From assembly GCA_020740775.1 (NCBI GenBank), contig JAHEWK010000029.1, positions 124,001 to 188,000 of the forward strand: a stretch of 64,000 bases of DNA, read 5' to 3'. The translations under genes and the position numbers were made by a program. Shown here in pieces: positions 33,283 through 45,036 of this stretch. Position 1 is the stretch's first letter; each line of letters begins with the position of its first letter. A model generated the notes under the pieces. That model ran no database searches. It was not told the DNA's origin and saw only the letters and a list, made by a program, of their open reading frames with translations. The DNA comes from Ilyonectria destructans (lineage: Eukaryota; Ascomycota; Sordariomycetes; Hypocreales; Nectriaceae).

Positions 33283-35165
33283 GTGCACGAGCCAATGACG
33301 GGCCGCGGCCGACAGGCCCCTCATAGGTCAGCGCGAAGACATGACGCGCAACCTCAGATGGTCCGAAATGCGCCGACATTAAACAACCATATCCTGCACC
33401 TACCCGTCGAAATCCTCAAGCGCTCAAGGATGGTCGTGTTACGAGACCCTCCATTCGACCGAACAATCATACCGACCTCCCACAAGCGTCGACATCTCTC
33501 GTGTTCGAGCCCGGCATCGCCGACCGACGTTGCGCACCGTTCATCAAAGAAACCGAAGCTCAGCCATCCGGCAATCCCACCACCGAGGTTCTGGGACGAT
33601 CTGTCGGAGATTCACCTGACAAGAAACGCACTGGGAGAGCTCGATCGGAGAAACGCTAAAGTCGCTCGCGACTCGACACGTAGACGAAAGTGTCGCATCC
33701 GACGCGCCACTGTCGAGAAGATCGAGAGTCCCCAACCCGGGTTTCTCGGCCAGTGTTCTCCGACGTGCCTTAGGCAAATCAAGCGCTTTGCAACGCACGG
33801 CGGCCCAGATTTGAGTAATTTAAGAGGAGTATGTGAATGCCCACGGTAATGGCGTCCGTAAGCTGACCGCTAGCAGTACCGCGCACTAGACCCTGCATAC
33901 GGGATGAGCTCGAGCAAGTCGAGTCTCGGCCGCCGAAAGCGGGGTTCGCAGTCCCCTTCAAAGAGCGGTACTACCGCGAACACGACGACAACGAAGAGCA
34001 CGGGGCCGTACGACCGGGCTTTTCAGCAACACCTGATCGATTACAGCGTTTTCCCCGATGACTACGAGTACCCCGACGGCCATTTACCTCTAGAACCAGA
34101 GAACCTAGATGACATCCTTCGAGCACTTAGGCAGCCTCGGGCCTCCCTGTCTCCATCCCGCTTTTCGAATGAGGACTTCCGAAAGTTTAAACGAGCAGAT
34201 ACGCAAGCGTCCAAGGAGAGACAAGTCACCACAAACGTTATTCCCATAATCGAAAGGGATGTTAGGGACGGCAAGTGTGTTGCTGGTGAAGTTCCATTCA
34301 CGAACCTTGACCATCTGACCGATGGCACACTCGTACCGGGCAATCCTGATCTATACTACGGCGCGCGTCCCGAGCAACTCGATCGGGAAGTACGCCGAGA
34401 GCCAGACGGTCATATCATCCCTTCTACTCAGCAGGATCTTCCTATTGCTCGAACTTCTTCCTCTAAGTCAAAGGACCGGACGGATCCTTGCCAGTCGCGT
34501 CTCGGCAGGCATGCTATGACGGTGCTCTGGGAGCGAGAGGAATCCACAGTCTCCAGTCTTACGGAACATTAGAGCCACATTATGACAACAAAGCTTATAC
34601 TCTTACATCAATATACCACGGCGGAACTCTAAAGGTATACGCTAGCCACCCGATAGGGCTACCTACATCAGGAGCACAACCTGGATTTGTCATGACACAG
34701 CTCAACTCTTGGAGCCTAACCGGAAATGCCCAGGCATTTCGGGAAGGCGTTGCTGCATATCGAAATGGCAGGGACTGGACCAAACAACAGAGGGACCAGG
34801 CGATCACACAGGCCAACGAGAAGGTAGCCGGGCTAGGGATTGCTGCATCTCCCCAGAGTGACGTCTTCGGATTGGGCTTCGCAAGCGAGGCGTCAGCAAT
34901 CGAAGCCACCAGTCAAGAAACGATCAAAAACCTTAGTTCCCATGCACTACCTTCTCTCTAAGACTCTGACTCCACAGACGAACTATCACTGGATTTTCAG
35001 CCTCCAGTCAAACGTTCACGTTCTCCGCGAAAGCAACCCTACACTGTCAAATCCGGTCAAAACCGGGAAACTATAGAGGAGGACGCAGAGCCTACGTCAA
35101 AGCACCCCTTCACGGATGGAAGGGAGTTCCCATTATTTCCGGTCGATCAAGTAGAAGACAAGTAG
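33283..35165 (+). pseudogene. Decayed gene of a recurrent uncharacterised ascomycete family
   Basis: Successive frame pieces give a coherent protein. 33283-33849 has PPRFWDDLSEIHLTRNALGELDRRN and ends near FATHGGPDLSNLRG. 33904-34450 has SSLGRRKRGSQSPSK, then PYDRAFQQHLIDYSVFPDDY, LSPSRFSNEDFRKFKRAD and NPDLYYGARPEQLDR. About 34452 a one-base shift moves the frame, and a TAA lies at about 34467 inside NFFL*VKGPDGS. The shifted frame goes on RQACYDGALGARGIHSLQSYG and YHGGTLKVYASHP to TAA 34959, beyond which the same frame continues DSDSTDELSLDFQPP to TAG 35165. The two TAA codons fit CAA changed to TAA. I recall this pattern as a multi-copy fungal protein of unknown function, without certainty. 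It cannot be functional as it stands. Confidence 0.65.
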
Positions 35166-35279
35166 TGACAAGGCTAGAGGCTGTGGCTTGCGCATGACGC
35201 CTCATGGGACCTCTGGGCTAGAGACGGTGGCTACTAGGCATGATGGTCCTAGGACAGTCACGGTCCTGGGACAGCTGTG

Positions 35280-36409
35280 CAGAGTTGGAAATCGATCGTA
35301 CAGATCGATTCCGAGCCCTGATCGATCGATTTATATCGATCGTCACCTTCAATCGATCGATATCGATCGATCACTAATTGAAATCGATCGATCGACGTCG
35401 ATCAGCGATCAAATCGATCAATACTGATCTTCGTTGTTACTATCTACGGTGATCGTACCTCCACTTCCGGCAATGGGGCCTGCACATTGCGAAGGTGGCT
35501 GACAAGTTAGCGGGCATTATCGAACGACGTGGACATAGGACACGGAGGGATGACACAAACCACGACCTTATGCTTCTTTCTCAGATGTCGGACAATGCCT
35601 CCGCCAGTTGAAGCGATGTAGACATAATCTGTAGTCTTCGGCCTGTTCCGGAGGAAACATCTCTCGCAGATCCATACGATCTTGTGGGGCCATAACCTGT
35701 TGTCCTTCATTCTGAATCCAAACTGCCACCACCATATCCGCTCTCGAGAAAGGTCGTAACCTATCGTAAAACCGGAGAACCGCCTGAATTTATCAGTCGT
35801 CCAAGCCTCATAATCTAGAAATCTGATGGGTGCATATTTCGTTGAGGCTGAACTAGTTGACAGCTCGGAAGGCGGCGGCGTGGAGGAGGCAGCCTCTATA
35901 TCCTCATCAAACGAGTCCATAGTGATGGGAAGAGTCCGCAAACAGTGTAGAGGAGGCCAAATCGAATACTGCGAGGCTGATAAGGTCGAACCTGTATATA
36001 CTCTACTCGGACAAGCCAAGACCCGAGATAATTTCTGGTTGCGACGCGTACAGAGTCCATTGAACCAGGCATTGGCGGAATTGCAAATGGCACGAGACAG
36101 AGAGGACAGCTCATACGTTGGGTCATTTCCTGCTGCCACGCGTCGCGTGTAGCTGCCTGGGGCCCCTAACGACTTGCCAGGGTAGACGCGTCCGGCGACG
36201 GATTCGTCGCGTATCATACTATAAGCTGCCATGCGCAACCTACCCGGGACACCTTCGAAGTACGTAGTGATCGACGATCAAATCGATCGATTGGAGGTTT
36301 GATCGATACGATATCGATCGATTGACAGGTTGGATCGATCGATCGAAATCGAAATCGAATCGATTAATCGAATCGATCAAATCGATCAGTCGATCGATTT
36401 CCAACCCTG
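35280..36409 (-). mobile_element. Internally deleted 1.13-kb hAT (hAT-F)
   Basis: Inverted ends CAGAGTTGGAAATCGATCG (35280-35298) and its near-exact partner (36391-36409; 18 of 19 match). Both subterminal regions (35290-35425 and 36265-36405) are packed with ATCGATCG motifs. No 8-bp target duplication is present (CAGCTGTG versus CTCCATTA), so at least one flank was rearranged. The right end abuts the middle of the gypsy-2 integrase frame. Confidence 0.85.
35507..35920 (-). CDS. BED zinc-finger-only protein of hAT-F
   Basis: About 137 residues from ATG 35920 ([12 protein letters not shown]); the open frame extends upstream to 36238 but the acidic Ser-rich start is typical of transposase N-termini. 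A BED-type finger WICERC...HLRKKH lies near residues 85-120. The frame ends soon after the finger, so the catalytic and dimerisation domains are missing. It could bind the repeat-rich ends of its own family and block transposition, as truncated transposases do elsewhere, but expression is unproven. Confidence 0.6.
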   Translation of the reverse strand: MDSFDEDIEAASSTPPPSELSTSSASTKYAPIRFLDYEAWTTDKFRRFSGFTIGYDLSRERIWWWQFGFRMKDNRLWPHKIVWICERCFLRNRPKTTDYVYIASTGGGIVRHLRKKHKVVVCVIPPCPMSTSFDNAR

Positions 36410-39110
36410 CTCCATTAGGTCCTGACGGGGGCAGGTCGGTAATAAAGTCAATCGAGAGCTCCGCCCAAGGTCGGTCAGGAATAGGGAGTGGCTTCAGCAG
36501 TCCCCTACGCTTCTCACGCCAAATGTTGGCTCGCCCACACACATTGCAATTCCGGAGGAATCTCCGGACATCTTGGCTTAGTCCTGGCCAAGTGAACTTC
36601 CGACTAATCAAGGCCTTCGTCATATCCCGCCCAGGGTGTCCAGCGAGATAAGAGTCGTGAGTCTCCTGAATAACCTTGGTGCGTAAAGGCTCGTTGTACG
36701 GAATCCAGATTCGATCCCTCCAACAAAGGTGTTTTCGTTCATCAATAGAGCACTCAGCGAGCGAGATTGGTAAACCCCATTGAGATGGGAGTTGTCGTTC
36801 CCCATTTAGTACAGCCTGCCTGATTAACCAATACCGATTATTGGTGTTCAGTCCTTGGTCCCAAAGGTCCTTCAGGGGAGATTCAGTGAATGGATTCTCT
36901 GGCGGGTCTGATTTATCTGCTGGCTCATCTGTGTCCTGGTCTTGGTCTCCTGCTGACGTGAATCCAGCATATATCCTTGTCACTGATTTATTGACCTTGA
37001 GTCGTCGTCGTCCTTGACATCTCAAAAGCTGGAAGCTCCGGCCCATTAAACGATCGTCTTGGGGAGTCAGTGGCATATCCTGTTCCCTTCGTGACAGCGC
37101 GTCCGGTACTGGGGCCTCCTTCCCTGGTCGATATTTCAGGGTAAAGTTGTACCTGGCCAAGATCTCTGCCCATCGGACCTGCCGTTCACTGAGCTGCCGC
37201 TTCTTCCGAAAGTATTCGAGGTTTTTGTGGTCCGTTATAATATCGAAAGATGGTGTACTCCTAAGCTCCAGATCCCATTGTTCTAAACAACGAATGATAG
37301 CGAGTAGTTCCTTATCGTGAATCGGGTAATTTGACTCTGCTGGTGAATTCTTTTTCGAAAAGAAGGCTACTGGCCGTAGGAATCCTTCGTCATCGTACTG
37401 AGAGAGAGCTCCTCCGACTGCATATCCTGATGAGTCTGCTTCTAGGACTGTCTTTCGTTCAGGATCCCATTGAGCCAGTATAGGTGCGCTGATTAACATA
37501 GCCTTCAGGGCTTTGAACGCCTCTTCGCATTGAGGAGCCCAGCTGAATGGAACTCCTTTCTTCGTTAAAGCTGTCAAGGGCATAGCAATAGTAGAAAAAT
37601 GAGGGACGAATTCTCGATAATAATTAGCAAATCCAACGAAACTGCGAACTCCTTTTACCGATCGGGGACGTTCCCAGGCTTCCACAGCCTTGATCTTTTC
37701 GGGGTCCACACGGACACCTTCTCCAGCGTCCACGATAAATCCTAGGTACTTGACGCTCTTAGCCTCGAACTCGCATTTATCGATGCCGATCTGTAAGCCG
37801 GCTTCTTGTAGCTTTGCCAACACTTTCTTGACTTTCTTGCGGTGATCAGATAGGGAGCCACAAGAATAGATCAACACGTCATCGATGTAGGCTGAAACGA
37901 ATTCATCGAGATATTCGCGTAGCGTGTGGTTAATATACCGTTGAAACGTGGCCGGGGCGCCCGTTAAACCAAAGGGAGTGACTAGCCATTCAAAAAGACC
38001 ATACCGCGTACGAAAAGCCGTCTTCCATTCGTCCCCCTCTTTAACTCTGATTTTATGGAAAGCAGCAATCACGTCCAACTTCGTAAACCATCGAGCCTTT
38101 GATAGTGATCGTAGTGTTTCGCTAATCAATGGTAGCGGGTAACGGTCCTTGCGAGAAATCTCATTCAACGCACGGTAGTCGACACAAAAACGAAGTCCCC
38201 CACCAGGCTTTCGGACAAATAGGACGGGAGCACCTGCTGGTGAGGAACTCGTACGAACGAAGTTCTTTTCCAATAGTTCCGTCAAGGTCTTCCGTAAGAC
38301 AATGAGCTCCTCTCTTGACATGCCGTATAATGGGCCCCAGGGGACAGCCTTCTCCTTGCCATTCTCGTCTTTCTCAATCTCAATAGCGTGATCCACCTCT
38401 GGCCGGTGTGGTGGTAACCGTTCAGCGGCTTTTCGGTCAAATAGGGGTAGGAATTGATGGTAGCAGGCTGGTAGCTTCTGTCGTGGGTCACTATGTTTCC
38501 TCGGTGTGAGGGCCCTCTCAATATCAGCCAAACTTGCGGAAAAGATTTGGAGAGGTCCTTGGTAGTGGCCTCTAGTCCGGCGTGCTCGTCGTACTAGTCC
38601 AACGTAGACTGAGGCCATCTGTCGCTGAAGGGGATACTTCTCGTTCTCTTTAGGGTCCCTCTCTTTAACAACTAGTCCAGAAGTTCCGATAACCAATTCA
38701 CCCTTAGCGGGTGACATTGTGATCTGTTCATGGTCCATCCAAGGTCGGCCTAATAACACATCATCCTGCTGGCCAGGAATTATATAAAAGAAGGTCCGAT
38801 TTCTCTTATGTCCGTCGACATCCGTACTTGCGTATGTAACGTACTTGATAGACTTTTTCATAACAACGTTGACTTGCTCGAGGTCCCTCGGAGGGATTGG
38901 TATGCGCGGGAGGCATAGGCGGTCTGCAAGGGATTTACTGATTGCGGCATAACAGTGGCAGCCGCTATCAGCGAGGGCTTTGGTGTAATAAGCTCCGTTG
39001 ATTCCGAAATTGATGTAGAAAGCTTCACCGTCCATTTTCCTTTCAAACTTGTCCCATTGCTTCCTAGCCTCCTGATACCCCTGGTGCCGACTTTCGCCAG
39101 GGGTTATTCT
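36410..39110 (-). pseudogene. gypsy-2 pol (truncated)
   Basis: Reached from gag by -1 frameshifting at 39110. In order: aspartic protease with the intact ADSG motif (about 38960), reverse transcriptase with SAYIDDVLIYS (about 37880), RNase H (ILAQWDPERKTVLEADSSGYAVG), then the integrase HHCC finger (HDSYLAGHPGRD...CNVCGR) and the start of the catalytic core (LSIDFITDLPPSGPNGA). There the frame runs into the ATCGATCG array of hAT-F. The remaining Asp and Glu of the integrase and any chromodomain are gone. Otherwise the frame is open, so only the truncation kills pol. Confidence 0.9.
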
Positions 39111-39116
39111 TTTCCC
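39078..39116 (-). promoter_or_regulatory. Predicted -1 programmed ribosomal frameshift signal
   Basis: On the minus strand the heptamer GGGAAAA (39116-39110) is in the right phase (G GGA AAA). It is followed by a 6-nt spacer GAATAA that includes the gag stop, and then by a hairpin with stem CCCCTGG/CCAGGGG (39103-39097 and 39084-39078) and a 12-nt loop. The pol frame is exactly -1 relative to gag. Confidence 0.85.
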
Positions 39117-40555
39117 GACCTGCCCTCCGATTGGTCCTTCGATATAAGATCAAACTCGTCATCGTCGTCGTCGGCCACAGCCGCTTTAGTAACAGGTTCG
39201 ACTCTCTTAACTTCCGTCATAGCGGTACCCCTTAGGCTTCCCGGTCTCCGAGCCGGTTCCAGCGGGCACTTGCTAGACCAACACCCAGTCCGTCCACAAC
39301 GCAAGCAGCGCTGTTCCTCTCGTCGACGATCTATTTCAGCCTGGTCTATCCACTTTGCTCGCTTGCCTTCCAGCTCTTTATTCGCCTTCTGGATCATACG
39401 GCTGATCTTTGTGGGTTCTCAGTCCATCTCATCCATCGTCGCCCCTTGGGATTTCTGTTCCCGTTGTCTCGGAGAAGGGGACCGCCTCTGGGCCCTAGGC
39501 TGATTCTGCTTCCGACCATACTCCAAGCTGTCAATCCTTGATCCCAGGATTTGTAGAGTTTTAACGTAACCTGGGTATTCCTTGGGTACATCCAGGCAAC
39601 TGACTAACCGATCCCTCATCCGGTTATTCAGAGCACCTTCCAGGTAATTGATTTGTACAACGTCGGACCAAGTGGCTCCGCCACTATCAGCCAATTCCTT
39701 CTCAAACCGAGGGTGAAAAACTGCAAAGCTCTCGGTCTCCTTCTGCCTCAACCTCCGCAAACGATCAATGGCTCGTGATTGCGCATTCGGATCGCCGTAG
39801 CAGACGTTTAGGTATTCCATGTAGTCATCAGGGTTACGGGTACCTGCCTTGCCCCCTTGTTCGACATAAACAATCGTCATGTTCTGGGGCGTCTTCTCCA
39901 ATCGGGAGTAGATGTAGGCAAATTGGTCAGCGTGCGTACCAATTGAAGGCCCATCTACAGACAACTTATTCTTCATCTCTAAGTACCATGCCCGGAAACC
40001 AGAGCGTAGCCCACCAAACTTAGGAGGGTCAGGCAACGATGGTTTCTTTCTCCTTGGTGGAACTTCGTCATGTGACGTATTCGCATTGGAAGTGGCCGGT
40101 GTTGCTTGAGCTGATTGGAGAGAAGAAACTTTCGACTGTAGTGACTGAATCTGAGCCTGATTGTCCCGGCGCTCAGCTTCTTGTTCTGCCCGAACCCTAT
40201 TCAATTGCTCCAATAACTGGCGTTCTGATGGCGTCAGTTGGGTTTCGGGTCCTTCGGGACCCCGCATCGAGAGGTCATCGTCCATCCTCATGTGATTACT
40301 GTACGCTATGACCGCTGTAGTCGTCACTCCAGACCCCACGCCTCTTTCGCGATCGAGTTCGTATGGCTGTCTGGTTGCAATCCCTTCTCCCGTAACGTCA
40401 CTGCAGAACCTACAGCACGGGAGGAATATGAACCCTTCGCCGCTCGCTGAACCTACCGCAGAATCTGCAGCACGAGGGCGGAAAATATCGTCGTCGGAAT
40501 CCCTTCTCCCGTATACTAACGTTACGGGAGGAAAACGTCGTCGTCGTACTTCCAA
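39104..40555 (-). pseudogene. gypsy-2 gag with one nonsense codon
   Basis: Structural capsid/nucleocapsid protein. The frame is open from 40555, but the likely start is MRMDDDLSM (40291) by analogy with gypsy-1 gag. A coiled coil (RQLLEQLNRVRAEQEAERR) precedes the retrotransposon gag domain (PPKFGGLRSGFRAWYLEMK). TGA at 39419-39421 interrupts it inside MD*EPT, where gypsy-1 has a tryptophan (EWEPT), so TGG became TGA. The frame then continues to the knuckle CLRCGRTGCWSSKCP and ends at TAA 39104. The knuckle is Cys-Cys-Cys-Cys rather than the usual Cys-Cys-His-Cys. Confidence 0.85.
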
Positions 40556-40584
40556 CGAAAAGGAGAAGAGGAAGTTTGGTATAA

Positions 40585-40782
40585 GGTAACGGTCTCAAGG
40601 TAGTGTATTGCAACTAGCTAGGCCACTCTACAGAGTATACCAAACTTAAGGAAAGAAGAAGAAGAGAAAGAGAGTAGAGGAGGTCCATCCATAAATATAC
40701 TCGTCATGGTGGCTTAAAGGTAAAAAGTGGGCCACGAAAGGCCGAGGGTTCCCGAGGCCACCTACGGGCACAGCCCGTTACA
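40585..40782 (-). repeat. gypsy-2 5' LTR
   Basis: 198 bp, read leftward TGTAACGGGCTGTG to GAGACCGTTACC (terminal A changed to C). It differs from the copy at 41553-41749 by one T and the last base. The sequence AAGTTTGGTATA inside it (40647-40636) is exactly complementary to the primer-binding site just downstream (40583-40572), pointing to self-priming. Confidence 0.88.
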
Positions 40783-41374
40783 TTATCGCCACCCAAATAT
40801 CGCCATGTGTCCAATTTTGACTTAAATAGCAAAGCTTTTTTCAATCTTTAATTTATACATCTTTTTTAATTTATATAAATATAATAGATCTATTTTTAGT
40901 ATATTTTTCTCTTGATTATATAAGCTTATATATATTAAAGAAGGTTGTTAAGGATTTATATGTAAATTATATAAAAAACCTTAACATTTGGATTTTTTTC
41001 AACTTTAAAGTAAAAGAAAACCTTACGTAGCTTATTAAAATATAAAAAAAAGCTTATATTAACTTTAAATAGCTTTAAAATAAGCTATATAGATTTTCTA
41101 AAATATTATAGCTATTTTCTATAATTTAATAAATAATAACGGACTTGATAAGCATGCCGGTCAAACAAGCTTGCCGGACACTCATACTGTACAGCTAAAA
41201 GTAACAATATTAGATTTTCGAAAACGGGCTATATAACTATAAAAATATAAAAACATCATTTTTAGATATTTAAAGAAAAAGAAAATAGTATAGTATTTTT
41301 CTTAAATTTTTAGTTAGCTTATTATATATAAAAATATGAAGATACACAGTGCGAATAGGTTTTTTCTTAATAAC
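40783..41374. other. Very AT-rich spacer
   Basis: No coding capacity. Runs of TATATA, AAAAA and TTTTT, far more AT-rich than its neighbours; typical of RIP-mutated repeats beyond recognition. Confidence 0.6.
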
Positions 41375-41552
41375 TGTGAACGGCCTCTAGTAACTGTATT
41401 CCAGCTATCTAGTCCAGGGTGCTATTTACATCAAAGATGAAGAAGAAAGAAAGAAGTTCCCAAGTGCCCCTGAGCTGTGGAACGATTTCCCGTCCCTGGC
41501 GCGCACGAGCCTCGTACGTCTTGCGGCACAGCCGCAAGGATATGGGCCCTGG
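41375..41552 (-). mobile_element. Truncated solo LTR, same family as the LTR in hAT-A
   Basis: Matches 11439-11520 joined directly to 15276-15363 without hAT-B, and so serves as the empty site. It lacks the last 9 bases, replaced by the start of the next LTR at 41553. Confidence 0.85.
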
Positions 41553-41749
41553 TGTAACGGGCTGTGCCCGTAGGTGGCCTCGGGAACCCTCGGCCTTTCG
41601 TGGCCCACTTTTACCTTTAAGCCACCATGACGAGTATATTTATGGATGGACCTCCTCTACTCTCTTTCTCTTCTTCTTCTTTCCTTAAGTTTGGTATACT
41701 CTGTAGAGTGGCCTAGCTAGTTGCAATACACTACCTTGAGACCGTTACA
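41553..41749 (+). mobile_element. Solo LTR of the gypsy-2 family
   Basis: 197 bp, TGTAACGG...CCGTTACA, in inverted orientation to the gypsy-2 5' LTR. Flanks CCTGG and GTATA do not form a target duplication, so recombination or deletion is likely. Confidence 0.85.
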
Positions 41750-42668
41750 GTATACTTTCTAGGACTGTTTAAAAAAATAGAAAGCAGTGAATATAATAAA
41801 TAACTAAAGTTATATACAGATTAAAGAAAGGTTTGGGTGTGTAGATATAAGATGACTGGGCGGTATAGTATAGGTTGTAGTAAAGTATGCTAATTTTAAA
41901 TAAAACCGCCGAATAGAGGGATATAATACTTAAAAGGCCGATTGTAACAGTATGATATGCAGTTAATAGATAAAGAAATATCAGAAATAGAGAGCTAGAC
42001 TAATAACAGTAGAAAGAAAATCTGGAATAAATTAAAGATATTAATACTAAAATAGATTTAGTTACAGCTAAATAGCATCCGCTATTTAGATAGAGCAGGC
42101 GAGGTATATAGAAGGAGAGAGATAAAGTAAGCAAAAGAGAGTGCAAATACAAATGAGATACAGTACATTAAGAGTTAAAAGCTATAAGGCAATAAGAATA
42201 CTACTGAGTGCAGAGTTATAACGCAACGCTTGAGAATAAGGGGTGCAGCATGCTATAGGGTAAGTTAAGGAGTTGAGCCAACTGGAAGACGAACAGCACG
42301 GAAGGGCAGCTGACATACATACAGTATGGAGAAGGCCGAGTTTAGAAGAGGTAAGCAGTAGCAGCAGCAAAAGCACAAGCAGCCAAAAAGGCAGAAATTT
42401 GGGTTGTTCTTGCGTTGTGGAAATGGTAGCAAGGCATAGCGGTAAACGACGGTTTTCGGCAGACTTAAAGAAGGTATAATAGAGCTAAGGGCAGGCTGAA
42501 GAGACCGTAGGGACAAACAGAAAATAGGCAAAGATTACGGAACTTAAGTGCCGCAGCCCGTTTTCTGGATAGGCTATAAAAACTTGGCAGAGTGAACCGG
42601 CTACAATCAGGAAAGAGCGCGAAGCGCGAAGCGGCGGACGTAGAGAGACTTGGAGTGGGCGCACTTAA
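41750..42668. other. AT- and A-rich spacer
   Basis: No gene supported; probably decayed repeats. Confidence 0.4.
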
Positions 42669-42796
42669 TGTCACGGCCTGGTCCTCCGGACAGCAGTTGG
42701 CTTAAAAGAGCAGCTAGTGTGCCCAGTAGTCGCCATCACAGCGATTGTTGACCAATCTTTTGCCCTATGGTACAGCGGTCTAGCACAACCGTTACA
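42669..42796. mobile_element. Short solo LTR, 128 bp
   Basis: TGTCACGG...CCGTTACA with the 5-bp duplication CTTAA on both sides (42664-42668 and 42797-42801). Its inner part does not match the other LTRs here, so it is a separate family. Confidence 0.65.
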
Positions 42797-43762
42797 CTTA
42801 AGGGTTAAGAATAGCAGGTTTTAAAGGAGCAGAAAAATATTGCAGAAGTACATAAGGCGGGAAACAGCTGAGCGGAGTGAGTTGACAAGGGTTCAAAAGG
42901 GGTCAAAACAAAACAGGAACGAGTGAGAACGCTCAAAGAGGCCGTAGTAGCAGAAGTTGAAACGAAAACAGCACTAATTGAGCGAGACTAGCCACTATTG
43001 CTGGACGACCTTTCAGTGAAAGGTCAGACCCCGGTCGAGTCGGCAGGTACCTCGTAGAGCGTAATTTGCGTGGGAAATGACATGGCTTGATGGCGTGCGG
43101 TGGTTGAGTGAAGTGAAAGGTGATTCAAGAGAAAGGGCATAAGCTGATTGGACCAAAAAGGGAGCAAGGGACGGCTGAACAAAAGCAAAAAAAAAAAAAA
43201 AAAACACAAAACGCTGAGCCACCACCACGATACAACAACAAGCGGATGCACATACTTGTAGAAGGATGAATTTAAAGTATAATTCCAAAGATAAAGAGTG
43301 AAGAGAGACATCCATCAGAATGAGCAGAGTGTATTCCTACCCTTGTGAGTTACCCGACTCAAAAGCCTTATAGTTAGCCTCATATATTTGCTTATATATA
43401 AAACGGAAGGTAAACAATTAGCCTTTGCGCTTCTAGAGGGTTTGTAATCCAGTAGGCAACTGCAGCTTAGGTTTTCAGCGCCGCAACTAGAATTTCTAGT
43501 CTTGTGTAGATTTATTGGGTATTTATTTGTATTCAAAATATGTCAATTCATTTATTTTGCTCATTACGTTTGTGTTGCTGTTGCGGGTCATTGTCAGACT
43601 CGAAGCCTCGATGGCCATCATCAGGAGAGCACGCTGAGCGTTACACTTTCCGTTTCTGGACTAGTGGAGCGTTATACTTTCCCCATCGGGTTAGCACATT
43701 TCAAGTTCCCCAATCTTAGTTGCTTCAGGGGAAGTCAATAGAAGTCAGCCACGGGATCAACG
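42797..43762. other. Spacer without gene
   Basis: Contains an 18-nt A-run near 43187-43204. No coding or repeat structure recognised. Confidence 0.35.
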
Positions 43763-44820
43763 ATGAATGTTCGATTTGTGGATGATCAACAGGACCCCAC
43801 TGTGCTACATCGGCGACGCTTGCAAGCGAGACGTACACAAAACTACAGGCGACGCCAACGAGCGAACCAAGATGGAAGGACCACGGATTATCAGACTGGG
43901 TCGCCATCTTCCCCGGTGGCGTTACGGAGAATGGGCAGACGGGACCCAGGAACAGTTCATTGATCAACACTGGGGAGTTTGGACAAGACAATAATATCTC
44001 TGCTGATGGAACTTTTATGATCCTTGGCCAAGAAGGTGACGATCCCGGCATAGTTGGCATCGATCCAGTCTATTACGACAAGGAGCTAGTCCACTGCACC
44101 GAAGAGCGCGAGAATCAGACAGAACCTCAAAGCCCGGATGTTGATGCGCAGGTGGATCTTCCTGATGAGAGGGCCTGAGCGGACGTGGAGCATACCACAC
44201 AGAAGTTTATTCAGCAGTTTCTGGTCGGAATCCATGGTTGCAGCACCGAGGCACATCGAGAATCTCTGGCTGCGCATATCGAGGCTGAGGGAGCATATAA
44301 TCATCACGGGCTTGATCAACTGTTCCCTCGCAACGTGCCTCATGCACTCGGTAAAGAGCATTTCTTCACCCGCCAAACTTTTAATGAGGCACAATATCCG
44401 AGCCCTAGTCAGTGGCAAGAGTTATTCGCTGGCGACACAACACAGCATTTCGATGGTAAGCCCAAGCAGGCTTGCCTCCACACTGAACACACGCAACAAA
44501 TTCCTCCAGTCATTTCATTCGATATCGATAGCATCTTGGGTTTTGTGACTTCTCCCGCAGCAGCAGTCCACGGGATTCGGTTTTATTCTGCTCCTCAGTA
44601 GCATCAGAATATTGGCACAGACGTTCACCTGACCTCGGATCGCGCGGATCCAGATCCGGAGCGGCCCCGACTGATTCCGTCACGACTGAAAGATATGCCG
44701 CATTTCATCTTCGCGAAGATCGAAGGCGCCGATTTCATCACTTTCCACCTGTTTTTCCCACACTTGCCATGCCACCGCGACTTCTATCGGTTAACTGACG
44801 AGCAGCTCTCGTAGTGGTTT

Positions 44821-45036
44821 TGTAACGGGTCAGGCCCACTTGGCTGGCGGCTCTGCCGCCAAGCCCGAATTCTTCTCCACAGCGCCATCGAGTTGATTCT
44901 CGAATCTTCTATATTAAAGAAGATATAACGCGTCTTCACGCACCCAGTTTGTATTTAGATTCTTTCCTTTCTTCATCTTGAAAGTAAACAGCATAGGGAC
45001 TAGTTAGTTGAATCAACTCACTAGAGGCCTTTCACA
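44821..45036 (+). repeat. gypsy-1 5' LTR
   Basis: TGTAACGGGTCAGG...CCTTTCACA. Contains ATCTTGAAAGTA (44975-44986), exactly complementary to the first 12 bases after the LTR, which likely marks the RNA start (R) in a self-priming element. Confidence 0.93.

Larger units (their letters stand above)
36410..40782 (-). mobile_element. gypsy-2, Ty3/gypsy retrotransposon truncated in the integrase region
   Basis: Orientation is leftward: 5' LTR 40782-40585, primer-binding region, gag, -1 frameshift site, then protease, reverse transcriptase, RNase H and integrase up to 36410, where hAT-F begins. The rest of the integrase and the 3' LTR are missing from the window side. Confidence 0.9.

Noticed and set aside
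42775..42796. A-box-like TGGTACAGCGG suggesting a tRNA or SINE
   Set aside because: No B-box follows at the right distance and the segment is inside a solo LTR with its own target duplication.
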